Under the pieces are notes generated by a model. It was not told the DNA's origin and searched no databases. It saw only the letters and a program-made list of their open reading frames with translations. A stretch of DNA of 64,000 nt from Euglena gracilis (lineage: Eukaryota > Euglenida > Euglenophyceae > Euglenales): positions 76,518,073 through 76,582,072 of the forward strand of contig CP154954.1 of the NCBI GenBank assembly GCA_039621445.1, given 5' to 3'. Positions 9,102 to 19,657 of the stretch are shown here, one piece after another. Numbering within the stretch: position 1 is the stretch's first letter; the number at the start of each line of letters is the position of its first letter. The position numbers and the translations under genes are program-made.

Positions 9102-9818
9102 TCATTCCCACTTCTCTGTGAACCACTGGTACCGCTGTCGACGATACCTTCTCTTGCACGCCTCGGAGAGTCCACGTTCATCTGTACTTCTCCTGCGGGC
9201 TCGGGACGATGCTCCTTCATCTCCTGGGGGCATGTCCTTCAGGGTTTCTTCCTGGAATCTGCGGTACTGGACCAAGCACGCCCGGACTGGCCAACGCAAT
9301 GGCCCAGTCGGCTGCATCTGGCCCGCCTGCTGGTCCCAGATCTCGAAGAACCGGGTTCCTTCCTCGAAGATGATGAACTTCACTGTCATCTTCTGCAGCA
9401 CTGGCCACCATGTTGTTGTACGCCACTCTGGTGCAATCAGCACCATCTCCTGCACCTGGTCCGCGATGATCTTGAGGATGACTTGATTCATCAACGTCCA
9501 CGGTGGGTTGGCCCATATCCTTTCTCTTGACCATGTCTTCGCAAAAGCATTGTCTTCCTTCGTCCAGAACTTGGGGAATCTTGCATTTTCCCATGATGCA
9601 AATGCTTCTTGCACACTTCCTTGCTGAATGTTGAACTTGTCCAGGATCAGGTCGATGAATTCCCAGCGCACGGCGTACTCGTCGGAGATGTACTGCCTTT
9701 TGATTCTTCTTCCCCTTCCACTTGGTCTTGGCAGGGTCTCTGGCTCTTCCACCTCGTAGTACTCCTCCTCTTCAGCTGGTCCTGATTCTGGATCTCCTGG
9801 ATGTGGTTGGTTCTCCAT
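9102..9818 (-). CDS. NPPW-type adenine-methyltransferase-like protein, antisense, copy A
   Basis: A 238-residue frame from the ATG at 9818 (MENQPHPGDP; upstream in-frame sequence lacks an earlier ATG). An acidic Pro-rich N-terminus (residues 10-35), then a basic patch (GRGRRIKRQ), then EAFASWENARFPKFW (71-85) and IWANPPW (101-107). The NPPW motif followed by LIAPEW resembles the Dam-like MT domain attached to DIRS-type and algal retroelement polyproteins. NPPW matches the (D/N)PP(Y/F/W) catalytic motif of N6-adenine methyltransferases; an AdoMet-binding FxGxG motif is not seen, so activity is uncertain. Basic Arg-rich C-terminus. The frame is intact in copies A and B, unlike the surrounding pol. 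Confidence 0.6.
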   Translation of the reverse strand: MENQPHPGDPESGPAEEEEYYEVEEPETLPRPSGRGRRIKRQYISDEYAVRWEFIDLILDKFNIQQGSVQEAFASWENARFPKFWTKEDNAFAKTWSRERIWANPPWTLMNQVILKIIADQVQEMVLIAPEWRTTTWWPVLQKMTVKFIIFEEGTRFFEIWDQQAGQMQPTGPLRWPVRACLVQYRRFQEETLKDMPPGDEGASSRARRRSTDERGLSEACKRRYRRQRYQWFTEKWE

Positions 9819-10125
9819 CACCACATTTCTCCTCCTGAATGGCTGCAATGGGACTTCCGGTTCTTCAGCTCCACCTTCATAGCTTGGAGCTGGACTTCTT
9901 GATTATTATTCTTCTTCTAGTCCATCCCACACTGTCAATGCAGATCTCCAGCCTTCTTCTGGAAGTCGGACACTCCATCTGCTCCAGCTCCAATCTGTCA
10001 CTTCCTGCACTCTCGAGTGATCTTCTTCCGGCCTCCAACTGACATCCATCCTTCTGGCCTTGGCATTCTGGTATTCTGACTCTGGCATTCTGGTCTTCTG
10101 GTAGTTTGGTTGAAGAACACTTCAG

Positions 10126-10348
10126 TTTTCTGGGTGTCTCTTTGGGGTGTCTTTTCCCTTTTTCCCTTTTGGTATTTGAATGCACAACACTTTGCCAGCT
10201 TGATAGGATGAAGTGTTCAGGCTTGGAACCACCTACAGAGAGGCAGTCCAATAAACTTAAATTAGGAACTTCCGCAAAGCGGAAGATTCCGCTGTTGGTC
10301 ATTTTTGGGCCCCGCCCGGCGCCACACCCCAGGGGCCGCCGCCAACAC
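10126..10348 (+). repeat. ~220-bp direct repeat, right member, copy A
   Basis: Second member of the pair with 7973-8193; its end (GCCAACAC) lies 2-3 bp from the point where the RT frame resumes, so it forms the right terminus of the insertion. It contains the same CTTCCGCAAAGCGGAAG hairpin. Confidence 0.85.
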
Positions 10349-10350
10349 CA

Positions 10351-10975
10351 GCCCACCCAAGTAGTAACCCATCTGGGTCTTCAACTGAACTTCCAGGAAG
10401 GAAAGCTACAGCTGCCCAAACAGAAAGTCAAAACCGTTAAAAAAAAGCTTGTAAAATATCTGAAAAAAACATTGCATGTCAAAAAGGCAATGGGCTGCCA
10501 TTTGGCGCCAAAAAAAGATGCAACCTAATGGCCCTGCACTGTTTTACAGACACCCTGCCAAATTTTTTGGGAACGTCCACAGCCCCCTGGGACTCAAAAC
10601 TCCCCATTTCCCAGGAAATCAAGACCCAATAAAAGGAAATAAAAATTCTGCTGTACACATGGGGGGGGCAGACCCTTGCCCCAAAATGCAATCAGAGAGT
10701 TGCACTCAGACAGCAGCACCCATGCCTGGGGGGGGGGGGCTAAACATCCACACAGGAGAAATTGTGCAGGAATTTTGCAGAAAAGACTCCATTCTGCACA
10801 TCAATGTAAAGGAGCTCAGTGCAGCAATCAGCATTGTGAAAAGTTTGAGCAAACCTGGAGAAACCGTTTCCTTATCAGTGGGCAATCAGGTAATTTGCTT
10901 TTACCTAACAAAAGGTGGGGGCAGAAGGGACCCATTCAACAAAATGCTGAGACCACTTTTCAAATGCTGATGTAA
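10351..10975 (+). pseudogene. RT thumb and RNase H remnant, copy A
   Basis: Begins PTQVVTHLGLQLNFQEGKL, aligning with the RT thumb at 35895-35960 (EIKLLRQWINLKTGEL), then a Lys-rich stretch. RNase H follows: DSSTHAWGGG (about 10707-10735, the D...W.GG start of the domain) and SILHINVKELSAAI...LSVGNQVICFYL (10785-10905), where relatives have LRVDSQVAV. The catalytic Asp is replaced by Gly in VGNQ. Frames change across a G-run near 10730. Inactive remnant. Confidence 0.65.
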
Positions 10976-11047
10976 AAATAAACAAACCTCCAAGTCAACT
11001 GGGAACCTTCAAAAAAATGCCTGGAAGACCCCAGAAGCAGATGGGAA

Positions 11048-11659
11048 ATGGACAGGCGGGATTATTCTTCAGACCCCCAACTTTTTCAAAGGCTCAGACA
11101 GCAATTCAAAGTCTTCATAAATCTGGAACCATATTTATTTGCCTCCCCGGTCAACAAAAACCTGCTCAATTTTGTGGCCAGGTGGCCACACTGTGAAGTG
11201 AATACATTACATTGTCCACTGGACAACATGGGGAATCTTTATGCAAACCTCTCCTGGTCAATAATTCAACAACTTCTACCCAGGTTGAAAATGTTTCCCC
11301 GGACCACAGTTTTGATGGTCACCCCTATCTGGGTTTCAGCCACCTGGTGGCCCCAATCAATAAATATGAATGTTCCAGGGACCCCCTGCATGAAAATCAC
11401 CTCACGTTCACCAACTGCAGGGGGAACAAATGCCACCCCCCAGGTTGCCCCTGCTTTGCATGATTTGCTCAGGAAAACACTGCAGGGGAAACAAATTCAG
11501 ATTAAAGCCATTAACGATGTCATGGGGAGAAACCCCAGCCTAATACGTTATCAGAGTGCTTTTGCACTTCTGTTGGAAATTTTGGAACACATGGGGTCCC
11601 CTGTGGGAGGTCGGTTGGCAGAAGACACAGTAGGAATAGCGAAAAAAAGGTGCTCCTAA
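11048..11659 (+). CDS. MT-like domain and recombinase N-terminal region, copy A
   Basis: A 203-residue open frame. YLFASPVNKNLLNFVARWP (about residues 29-47) and YANLSWSIIQQLL (68-80) followed by VTPIW...WWP match the degenerate methyltransferase-like domain that follows RNase H in DIRS elements; the NPPW motif here is NLSW, so it is not catalytic. The C-terminal part (LLRKTLQGKQIQIKAI, SLIRYQSAFALLLEIL) looks helical and may be the start of the recombinase core-binding domain. In copy B the LTR element splits this frame at 23557. Confidence 0.55.
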   Translation: MDRRDYSSDPQLFQRLRQQFKVFINLEPYLFASPVNKNLLNFVARWPHCEVNTLHCPLDNMGNLYANLSWSIIQQLLPRLKMFPRTTVLMVTPIWVSATWWPQSINMNVPGTPCMKITSRSPTAGGTNATPQVAPALHDLLRKTLQGKQIQIKAINDVMGRNPSLIRYQSAFALLLEILEHMGSPVGGRLAEDTVGIAKKRCS

Positions 11660-11794
11660 TTCATTTCTGTAGGGAGCGATCAAACTGTACACAATGCCTC
11701 AGAAGTCTGGATTTGGTCTTGCTTGCCTGAAAATCTAACGTAAGTTCAACAACGCCAGTGGCCAAAGAAATTCCTGAAAAAGACACTCAGAACA
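11619..11794 (+). repeat. ~180-bp direct repeat, upstream member (DR-a), copy A
   Basis: Partner of 876-1054 (and of 13283-13461 in tandem order, about 1.66 kb downstream). The pair brackets the second NPPW gene, suggesting a segment inserted or duplicated in the pol gene. Confidence 0.75.
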
Positions 11795-12662
11795 CATTGT
11801 GTACATGGCTGCCTGGTCTGGCGCCATTGGCTGTACCAAGCGGAAGGAAGTGCAGCAATAAATTCTGTACCGGAGGACATTTTTCAGTCAAGGTTCTCCC
11901 GAACCTGTCTAGGGGAAGTATTTCAGGGAAGATTACACGGTTCGATATCACCATTTCAAGCACATCTGTCAGGAATTGGGGGTGGATCCCCAAATTGATC
12001 TTTTTGCAAGCTCAAGTAATTCAAGGCGTGACAAGTATTTCAGCCTGGAAGAAGACTCATTACATCAGAATTGGCCCACAGATGTGCCATTGTGGTGCAA
12101 TCCTCCTTGGTCCTTGTGGCCAGAGGTTGCCTACAAGATTGTGCTGCAGCCCTGCTCCATAATCTGTATAGCCCCAGGGTGGAGTTCATCACGGTTACAA
12201 GCTCTGTTGTTGCTGTCCGAGAAGGAGGTATACTTTGAAACTGGAGTGCGGTATTTTGATTTGGATGGCAGGCCCTGCAAAGGGACGAAGTGGCCAGAGT
12301 GGGCTTTACTGGTGAAGTCCACTGGAGAGCTTGATGACAGTTGGATCGATGAGCCTTGTGAGCTGCAGGACTGCAAGGTTGTCCCAATTTGGGCAGCCAA
12401 TGCCACTCGAAGAAGGAGTTCGAGGAGAATGATGGAGGAGTTGAGAACCGGAACTTCAGTGAAACCCCTTTCTGTTGCAATTGTGCCTTTTGTTTGGGTT
12501 GGGAGTCCGTTGCTGGAAAGTTCGGGACAAGAATCCCCTTTTGCCACACCATTTACGGGTTGGGAGGCACTTTCCAAAAGCAAACCTGGCCCAGTAGCCC
12601 CAGGACGCACCAGAAAAATTGCACACGTCTTTTCCCGTTCCAAAGTTTTTGCACTGCTGTGA
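11758..12662 (+). pseudogene. second NPPW methyltransferase-like gene, frameshifted by 23 bp, copy A
   Basis: Homologous to the intact 293-residue frame at 30009-30890. Extra bases 11853-11875, absent from copy B, shift the frame between the N-terminal part and the core. The core from 11976 keeps DLFASSSNSRRDKYF, LWCNPPWSLWPEV and CIAPGW and runs to a TGA at 12662. The 23 bases have no GT...AG ends, so they are not a spliceable intron. Confidence 0.65.
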
Positions 12663-13282
12663 TGGGTTGGGAGGCAAATGCTTCAGCATTTTTGGGCCCA
12701 GCAGCCCCTTGTGCCACACCACACACTGTGCAATTATAGTCAATTGTCCATCAATTGTCCAATTGTGCTGTAAATCTATGGGCAGTCTTTGGTTCCAGAC
12801 TGACTCGGCTCGGATCAACGCACACAATTTTGGGCAGAAGAAAGTTCACCAGATCGTCTCAATAAGGGTTGACTCAAGAATTGTTGATTTCAATGTCAAT
12901 TCTGGATTTTTGAAAGTCGTTTGTTCCTGGCCCTGCCATTTGTGGGTGCCGCTTCAAGGGGGCCCTGCCGGCCTGGGCTTCTGGGGGGTCTTCTGGAATA
13001 ACTTGTGGTTTCTGGGGGGAAACCACAGGTTCCTCAGACGGCGTCTCAAGAGGGCCCAGGAGTGGGCAAGGGGGGGTTATGGAGTGTTGTATTGGACTGG
13101 CCTTGGTGGCAGCAGCTGTTTTACGCCTTAAGTGGTTCTCTTATACAGTACCCCCTGGATTGTGCCCCCCCCCCGTGGACAGCGCCCCCTCCCGTGAAAA
13201 AAAAACTTCCCCATTTCATTGCCAGCCGCCTAACTTCGTAGGTCGTCAGGAATGGCCTGGGAGGGGTGTGTGGGAGGACAGC
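12663..13282. other. non-coding, as 256-875, copy B
   Basis: Same sequence as 256-875 with a few substitutions. Nothing recognised. Confidence 0.5.
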
Positions 13283-13461
13283 TGGCAGAAGACACAGTAC
13301 GAATAGCAAAAAATAAGTTCTGCTAATTCATTTCTGTGGGGAGAAATCAAACTGTACACAATGCCTCAGAAGTCTGGATTTGGTCTTGCTTGCCTTAAAA
13401 TGTAAGATAAGTTCAATATAAAGCGAGCGGCCAAGGAAGTTCCTGAAAAGCCTCTCAGAAC
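13283..13461 (+). repeat. ~180-bp direct repeat DR-b, copy B
   Basis: Equivalent of 876-1054; pairs with 11619-11794 across the second NPPW gene. Confidence 0.75.
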
Positions 13462-13534
13462 ACCCCCATCCTGAACCAACCAAGTGGACCAAGTGGCTGA
13501 CGCTTTAATTCAACTAGTCCAATTTTCCAAGGCC

Positions 13535-14555
13535 ATTTATGTAGGTTTAGCCACCCGCTGTTGGACCGCCACGGGGCAGCTCAAACTACTTGCCGTGGCT
13601 CGTCCGCTAGCGAGGGGCCACGCCCGTGGTAATCCGACCGATCAACGTTCGTCCACGTGCGCAGCCTCACACGCCGATCGATCCCCGCGGTATGCCCTCT
13701 GCCCGTACGGGATCGATCTGGACTCACACAGCGGGATCTGGGTATCGAACCCACGACCTCCCGTGTGTGAGCCCAATGCCTTACCTAATCAGCTACTCGA
13801 GCGACATTCGGCTTGGTACTACGCGCCGGCGACCTACCTCCGTAGGATCCCCCTTTGCCGCACACACTCCCCTCCCAAGAGCCTTACCACACTAGCCCAC
13901 TGCGTCACTATGGCCCTTGCCCCTGCAGCTCGGGTTATGTCTCACACGGCCCTAGTTGGCTGAGTGCCTCTCATAATTACTGAGTCACCAGGCTGCCGAC
14001 CCCTGCAGCTCGGGTTTACTGTTGCCGGCAGTATACGTTTTGTCGTCTTTCACGGGCTCTGCCGCCTTGGAGCGTCCTCCTTAGCATCGACTTGAGGATT
14101 TGGAACGGTGTAGGAGTTTCAGTCTCCCTAGACTCGGCGGGTCCGCCTCCGCCTTCCGGGCGCCGTGGGATCAGGCTCTGATTTCCCGGTTTGTGTGGCA
14201 TTAGACGGGTTCCCCTGCTACCATGTATGTCGGTTTAGCCACTCGCTGTTGGACGGCCACGGGGCAGCTCATATTACTTGCCGTGGCTCGTCCGCCAGCG
14301 AGGGGGCACGCCCGTGGTAATCCGACCGATCAACGTTCGCCCACATGCGCAGCCTCACGCGCCGATCGATCCCCGCGGTATGCCCTCTGCCCGTACGGGA
14401 TCGATCAGGACACACACAGCGGGATCTGGGTCTCGAACCCACGACCTCCTGTGTGTGAGCCCAATGCCTTACCGAATGAGCTATCTGAGCGATACTCGGC
14501 TTGGTACTACGCGCCGGCGACCTACCTCCGTAGAATCTCCCGTATGCCACACAGC
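13535..14555 (-). mobile_element. dimeric tRNA-Val-like SINE, copy B
   Basis: Same insertion point and AGGCC target duplication (13530-13534 and 14556-14560) as in copy A. Two bp shorter at the ACACAC end near 14551. The B box of the downstream head is intact here (CGAACCCACG) where copy A reads CGAACACACG. Confidence 0.8.
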
Positions 14556-15276
14556 AGGCCCGTAATGCCTACAGTGCTATGCTTTTGATTCCTGGTTTTG
14601 GTGGGCTGAGATTCCACACTCTGTTAACCCCCTACAAGAGGCTTTGGAACCAAAACCTGGAGAAGTATGGGGCATTTTGGCATCCACCCCCAATCCTCCT
14701 GGGGCTGGCAAAGGCGCCTATGCCCACTGATATTTGTCATTGTGTACACAACTGATTTTTTGCTCGCGAATCCTCTGTTTATACCGATGCTCAGACTCAG
14801 AAAGTCAGATCGTTTGACTTTATCACAAGTCAAACGAACCACCAGTGTGTTGGGTAGGGCACGCTACATCAAGATTAAGTGTAAACGACAAAAATTCCAT
14901 CAGTGGGAAAGGGTTGTGTCCATTCCCCAGTGTCCCCAAATAAGTACATTTCATTTAATGATGTGCTATGTGGCTGCTACACGTTTATTCGTCAGACGTG
15001 GGGCCCTCCTAGTTTCATTAAAACCCCCCTTCAGGGCCATAAGTGCAGACACCATTGCTTCCATCACAAAATACTTTTTGGCCAAACACGGAGTACCCCC
15101 CAGGTGTGGGGGGCCCAGTCCACCAGAGGAGCAGGGGTTGGTTTGCTCAAAGACATTTGGCCTTTCTGCCCAAGAAGTTTGTGAAATTGGCCAGTGAAGG
15201 GGGGTGGAGGTTTTTGCAGCCCAACAGCAAAGATTTGGTGCTCAAAGTGCCCTTGAACATGCCTTGGCCCCCCTAA
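14556..15276 (+). pseudogene. tyrosine recombinase remnant, copy B
   Basis: Same decayed gene as 2151-2875: box I-like RKSD, the DTIASITKYFL helix and QSTRGAG in a shifted frame. A 4-bp shortening of the GGTTGGTTGG run near 15138 relative to copy A (2732) changes the frame after the box II region. Confidence 0.7.
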
Positions 15277-15311
15277 TTTCAGTGCACAATCTGGCCTCAC
15301 AAGCGCAAAGT

Positions 15312-15398
15312 CTGGAGCCCGGGGTGTCTCGTACTCCCTCGAGGAAAACCGACAAAGGAGGAAGGGACCATTCGGGCTCCGCACTGCGAGATGGTGAG
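15312..15398. repeat. inverted-repeat-like block after recombinase, copy B
   Basis: Copy of 2911-2997 with GCCCGGGGTG instead of GCCCGAGGTG. Confidence 0.5.
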
Positions 15399-15616
15399 GT
15401 CCGGCTTTCTTTGCCAGCTGCTCTGTTCTGGTGTGTTGTGTGCGCGCGGGGGGTAATTCTTACTGCTTTTTGTTGCCGCAGTTGGCTGATTCTTAATTCT
15501 GCCCTTCGACCTCCAGGAGAAAGTACTTTACTTTTACGAGTTCAACTGGAATTATTTTACGAAGAGTTTCCATTCACAAAGACCATCACTTTTATCAACT
15601 GGTGGACCGAACTTTT

Positions 15617-16161
15617 TTTATTCTGCAGTTGCTGTTTGTAGTCCCGAAACATCCGCAAAAGCGGTTTTCATGTCTGCAAACGCAGTTTGTATGTCTGCAT
15701 TCGTGGTTTGGATGGTAGTAATCACCGTTTCTTGTTCTTGGAGTTCCGCATTCGCGGTTTGTAAGCTCAGAATCACCGCATCGCGGGATTGGATCTCCTT
15801 TTCGGACCTTCAACTTCCTGGACGAAGAATTCAACTCTTCGAGTTCAACTGGAATTATTCCCAGAAGTATTGCAATTGTGAAGACAAAGGTCAAAAAGGG
15901 TTAGGGTTAGGGTTAGGGTTAGGGTTAGGGTTAGGGTTAAGGTTAGGGTTAGGAAGAATGAATTTCAAAGAACTTCAGACTGCCAAGAAGAACTTCAAAG
16001 AACTTCCAAGAGGGCAGCAGCAGCTGGAGAAGGTGTTGACACAGACTCTGACTCTGACTCTGACCGAAGACTCTGAGCTCGAGGTCCTTCAGCTTCTCCT
16101 CCATGTCCTGTAGAGTGGACTGATACACAGGCTCTTGTTCAGGCGGTGGTGACTGAGTCAT
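15617..16161 (-). pseudogene. antisense coiled-coil protein gene, broken, copy B
   Basis: Copy of 3216-3760; same ATG (16161), same telomere-tract interruption and same coiled-coil terminal frame. Confidence 0.4.
15898..15953 (+). repeat. interstitial TTAGGG tract, copy B
   Basis: About 9 units, one mutated (GTTAAGG). Same flanks as copy A. Confidence 0.95.
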
Positions 16162-17021
16162 GGTGGCTCACAGGCTCACGCTATGGCTTTTCACACTTGA
16201 GTGGGTTCTCTTTATTTGTCCGTCCCCGGGGTTGGCTTTTGTCCGGCTGGCCTCAGTAAAAAGCTTTGACTGGGAGCCGACTACAAAGGAGTGGGTCAGG
16301 CACGGTCCAGTCAGGCGGTCAGATGGAAGGTAAGAGCAGCTCCTCGGCGACTCACTTCTCCTCTTGTTGTTCTCGGCGGTGTCGTTACTCCGACGACTTC
16401 CGACGACAGCGACGACCACGGGAAGGGTAGGACAGCAGGTCGAGGTAGAGGATGCCTCTCTGCTACCAATTGTAAAGCTTTAAGTCCATTTTGCTTGCAC
16501 TCAGCTTGCGTAGGATCTTTTTTGCTCTCTCCTCTCCGTCGACCTTTTTCAAATCCTCCTTCGGTCGCTTTCACCAGTACACATCAGCAAATATAAAACA
16601 CATTGTATTCCAAAGCTTCAAGGTAGGCCTGTTAAGAAACAGGTGAGAAATATTCACAACAAGTGTGCAAACATCAGGGCAGGAATGTCCAGGGTAGGTT
16701 GGGGCGGTTGGTAATGATGGTGGGGGGGGCTTTTTGGAACTCCTTTGTGGGAAGCCCCGCCCCAATAGTGAGTGAAGGTTCGTGCACCTTTCTTCAATGA
16801 ACAAAGGGCGTCTCTTTCATTCACTGCCCAGGGAGGTCAGGGGGGGGGGAAGGTAGCCAAAGCCACCTTTTCACACACTTTGCCCTTCGACAACCCAGAA
16901 GAATGGAACTTCAGTTCAAGAACCTTAACAAGCGAAGGATTTGAAAGAGTGAAGTCAATCGAAATATCCAGAAGGTGACGCTCGTAGAGAATGTTAAATC
17001 GGAATTTGTTGACACATTCAA
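16162..17021. other. non-coding spacer, as 3761-4620, copy B
   Basis: Same sequence as in copy A, including the TATAAA-like string. Nothing further recognised. Confidence 0.35.
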
Positions 17022-18001
17022 GACTTAAATGAAAAATGCAATTACCAACAAGAAGAGCATCGCTGAACAACAAGAACTGCCTGCCGCTACAGCTGGACGA
17101 CCTGACGGCGCGGTGCAACCGTGGCGATCCGTGGCTTTCCCATCCCCCCCAGAAAAAGTTTCCAAAAACCCACCCAGTGAGAGCCACAGACTTTGGCAGA
17201 CAGTGGTCAGGAAAACCCGAAGGACACAAAAGCCACGACAACCATCATGCCAGTACGGCAACGGCCATGGAGGCCATCCCAGTTACATCAATACCTTGTT
17301 CAAGCGTAGCCATGGAGGCCACAACAGCAAGCTGGGCCATTGACGCCACAACAGCAATGGTCATGGTGGCCGACGTAACAAAGGCCAGGGTGGCCAAAAA
17401 TACCAAGGCCAGGGTGGCCGATTCCACAAACAGATGCCCAGTGGCAGGGACAGGACAGGTCGACACCCCCCCCAACCATTTCTTCATCACAAACCCTATC
17501 AGGAGAAAAGGACTGGCCCCCAGAGGCCCCAAAGATTTTCAATGAGCATGGCGCCCAAGATCAAATAGAAGTCAATGGGGACTGTCAAAATTTCAAGAGG
17601 GCCAGTGGAGCCGACGTCAAAAGGACCAGTGGGGCCAGAATTATCGTCAAGGCAACTGGGGCCATCATCATTCTTATCAGGCCCACTGGGCCCACCATGC
17701 TCAACATCAACAAATTCAAGGCACCTAGGGCCATCGAATATCAGAAGGGAAGAACCCCCAGAAGCTAAAAGACTGTCCCCCAGTAGGTGGTTTCAATGTA
17801 ATGTGGCAGCCCCAGTATGAACCCACAGGGGAAGTGGAGGACAAGGGGGCAACCCCCCCTCAACATTCTTTGTCAATGACCATGGCAGGGGCAAGCCTAA
17901 ACAAGGAGGAGACCCAAAAAGAGGCCCCTATGGGATGTCAATCGACAACACCAATGCGCAAGGGGAGGATTAGACAGCCCGTGAGCAGAGCATGAACAAC
18001 C
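17022..18001 (+). pseudogene. Gag-like GQ/GH-rich protein, frameshifted, copy B
   Basis: Copy of 4621-5600 with the same frame changes, so the gene was already broken before the unit was duplicated. Confidence 0.5.
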
Positions 18002-18338
18002 CACCAGCCACCTGTAAATAATGCTCAATCCCCAGGGGAACCAGGGGTGCAATGTCCAACACCCCCCACCCAGCACTAAAAAAATCAACTAGTTGGGAAA
18101 ATACATTGCATGGAGAGAACATTGGGAGACACCCCCCTGTACCAAACACTTTTCTGAAAATGGCGGACAAAAAGTGCCTTCCCAACAACATGTCAATTGA
18201 TAAAGAAAATGAAATTGAACCCCCTGGGTGAATCCCCCAAAATTGTCCACCCAACCCAAACCCAAAGCCAACGTGGACCTGAACCAAGCAGAAAAAATTC
18301 TGCTAGATTACAAATAAAACGGGTCAGTGAAACGAGAT

Positions 18339-18876
18339 TAGGATTCAGAAACCCAGCATTTGAATGGGATCAGCATTTGATCCCGTTTTTTTAATTTCAA
18401 AACCAGAGGGGGGAACAACCAAATGAAGAATGATCAGCGACTGAAGAGAAATAAGTTGGCAATTTCAAGTAAAACCTTTCAAGCTGGATCATATTTAACA
18501 CATTTTTCCAGTTTTGGAAAAAGGACACTGGCCAACAAAAATAGGCCTAAAGGCCAAAAAAAGGCCTATTTTCATACTCCAGTATGTCCAGGCCTAAGGC
18601 CTTTCTTGAGACATCAGTTGGGGGTGGGGGGCAGACCAGTGAATGTCAAACAGGCTGCTTTGGGCTAAATGTAATGCACCTAACTTTGACGACATTCATG
18701 AAAACTATCGAAAAGCTGTGGAGAAAAAGGGAACTCCACGTGTTTGTTTACCTGGACGATATTTTGCTGTTGGCCCCTTCCCAAGACACTTTTCCAAATA
18801 ATCTGAACACAGTTGTCAAAGATTTGCTGTATTCTGGGTTCAAAATCAATGTGAAAAAGTCCACCCTGGTGGGCCC
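18339..18876 (+). pseudogene. reverse transcriptase fragment, copy B
   Basis: Copy of 5938-6475; YLDD at 18749-18760. Same interruptions. Confidence 0.8.
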
Positions 18877-19410
18877 TCCATGAGTTTCCTGAGTGTCACT
18901 TTTCACTGAATTCACTTCGAAATCCCAGTTTTCAGCTTCAAAATCCCAAACTTTTGTAATCCTTCCGTCGGAACTTCCACCAGTGAAAACCAATCAAACA
19001 CATCAAAACAAAGTCTTCCAAGACGAACGAGACAAGGTATTCAGCTTTGTTTCCACCTACAAAGATAGGAGGCAATTTTGCAGTGTGAATTAGGCTTAGC
19101 TCTTCCTAATTTTGGCTGTGACCGGCTAAGTCGGCCACCTCTGTGCCAGACGGGCCGCAAACACTCCCCTCCCAGGCCGCTTGCGCTCTGCCTTCGGTAA
19201 TTTTAGCGGCCCGTTTTTGTAATTTTTGGCGGTCATGTCCCAAAATCGTGGCACTTTTTCCCGAAAATTGTGCAGCAATGTTGTCGATTGTGGTCAGAAA
19301 TGGTACAAATCGCATGAATTACACAAAGTTCTTCAAAACACAAATCCAATGCGAGTTGTTGTCGATCGAGTTCTGCACCAATGTCCACGAAGGTCCAGGG
19401 GGGAGGGCAG

Positions 19411-19657
19411 GGGGGCAGGCAACGGAGGTCGCACCGCCAACGCCACAGCCAGGCATCCCAGAACATGTTGAACATGATGTCGATGGATTTCCAATTCAGA
19501 TGAATGATGGACATGGGGGGGCAGGCAACCGTTGGTCTACACCGCCATCACACCCAGACCAACATCCTGCACATTCCAGATGTCAAATCCATTCCAATGT
19601 GGCCCAATGGGAAGCCTTGTTGGGAAGGGGGGCAGGTAACATAAAGTTCACACCGCC
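19411..19657 (-). repeat. clustered ~30-bp motif, left cluster, copy B
   Basis: Copies the three motifs of 7010-7256; the motif cores are unchanged while a spacer has substitutions (for example AACATGTTGAAC against AACATGTGGAAC). Confidence 0.75.

Larger units (their letters stand above)
6476..10350 (-). mobile_element. ~3.9-kb insertion in the RT gene, copy A
   Basis: Splits RT after KSTLVGP; the frame resumes with PTQVVTHLGL, where the intact relative reads KSCLEPTQEIKLL. GCCC at 6472-6475 and 10351-10354 may be a short target duplication, but boundaries are uncertain by several bases. Contents: a ~220-bp direct repeat (7973-8193 and 10126-10348), a GC-rich hairpin block, two clusters of a ~30-bp motif, and an intact minus-strand NPPW protein. 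The main gene is on the minus strand, so I give that orientation. No transposase or RT of its own was found. Confidence 0.55.
1..12407 (+). repeat. 12.4-kb tandem unit, copy A (decayed DIRS-like element with nested insertions)
   Basis: Position 1 matches 12408 and 30636, and the sequence stays co-linear with only scattered substitutions and small indels. The cut point is arbitrary because the window opens inside a unit. In tandem order the unit reads Gag-like, RT, RNase H, MT-like domain, then the recombinase at the start of the next unit, as in DIRS elements (RT-RH-MT-YR). Recognisable insertions are a SINE dimer (1128-2150), a ~3.9-kb segment (about 6476-10350) and a duplicated segment carrying a second NPPW protein. 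Copy A alone carries 23 extra bases at 11853-11875. Repeat identity is seen directly; the DIRS assignment rests on domain order and motifs. Confidence 0.9.

Noticed and set aside
12040-12643. Two 170-residue minus-strand ORFs
   Set aside because: Antisense shadows of the second NPPW gene, whose plus-strand frame has recognisable motifs.
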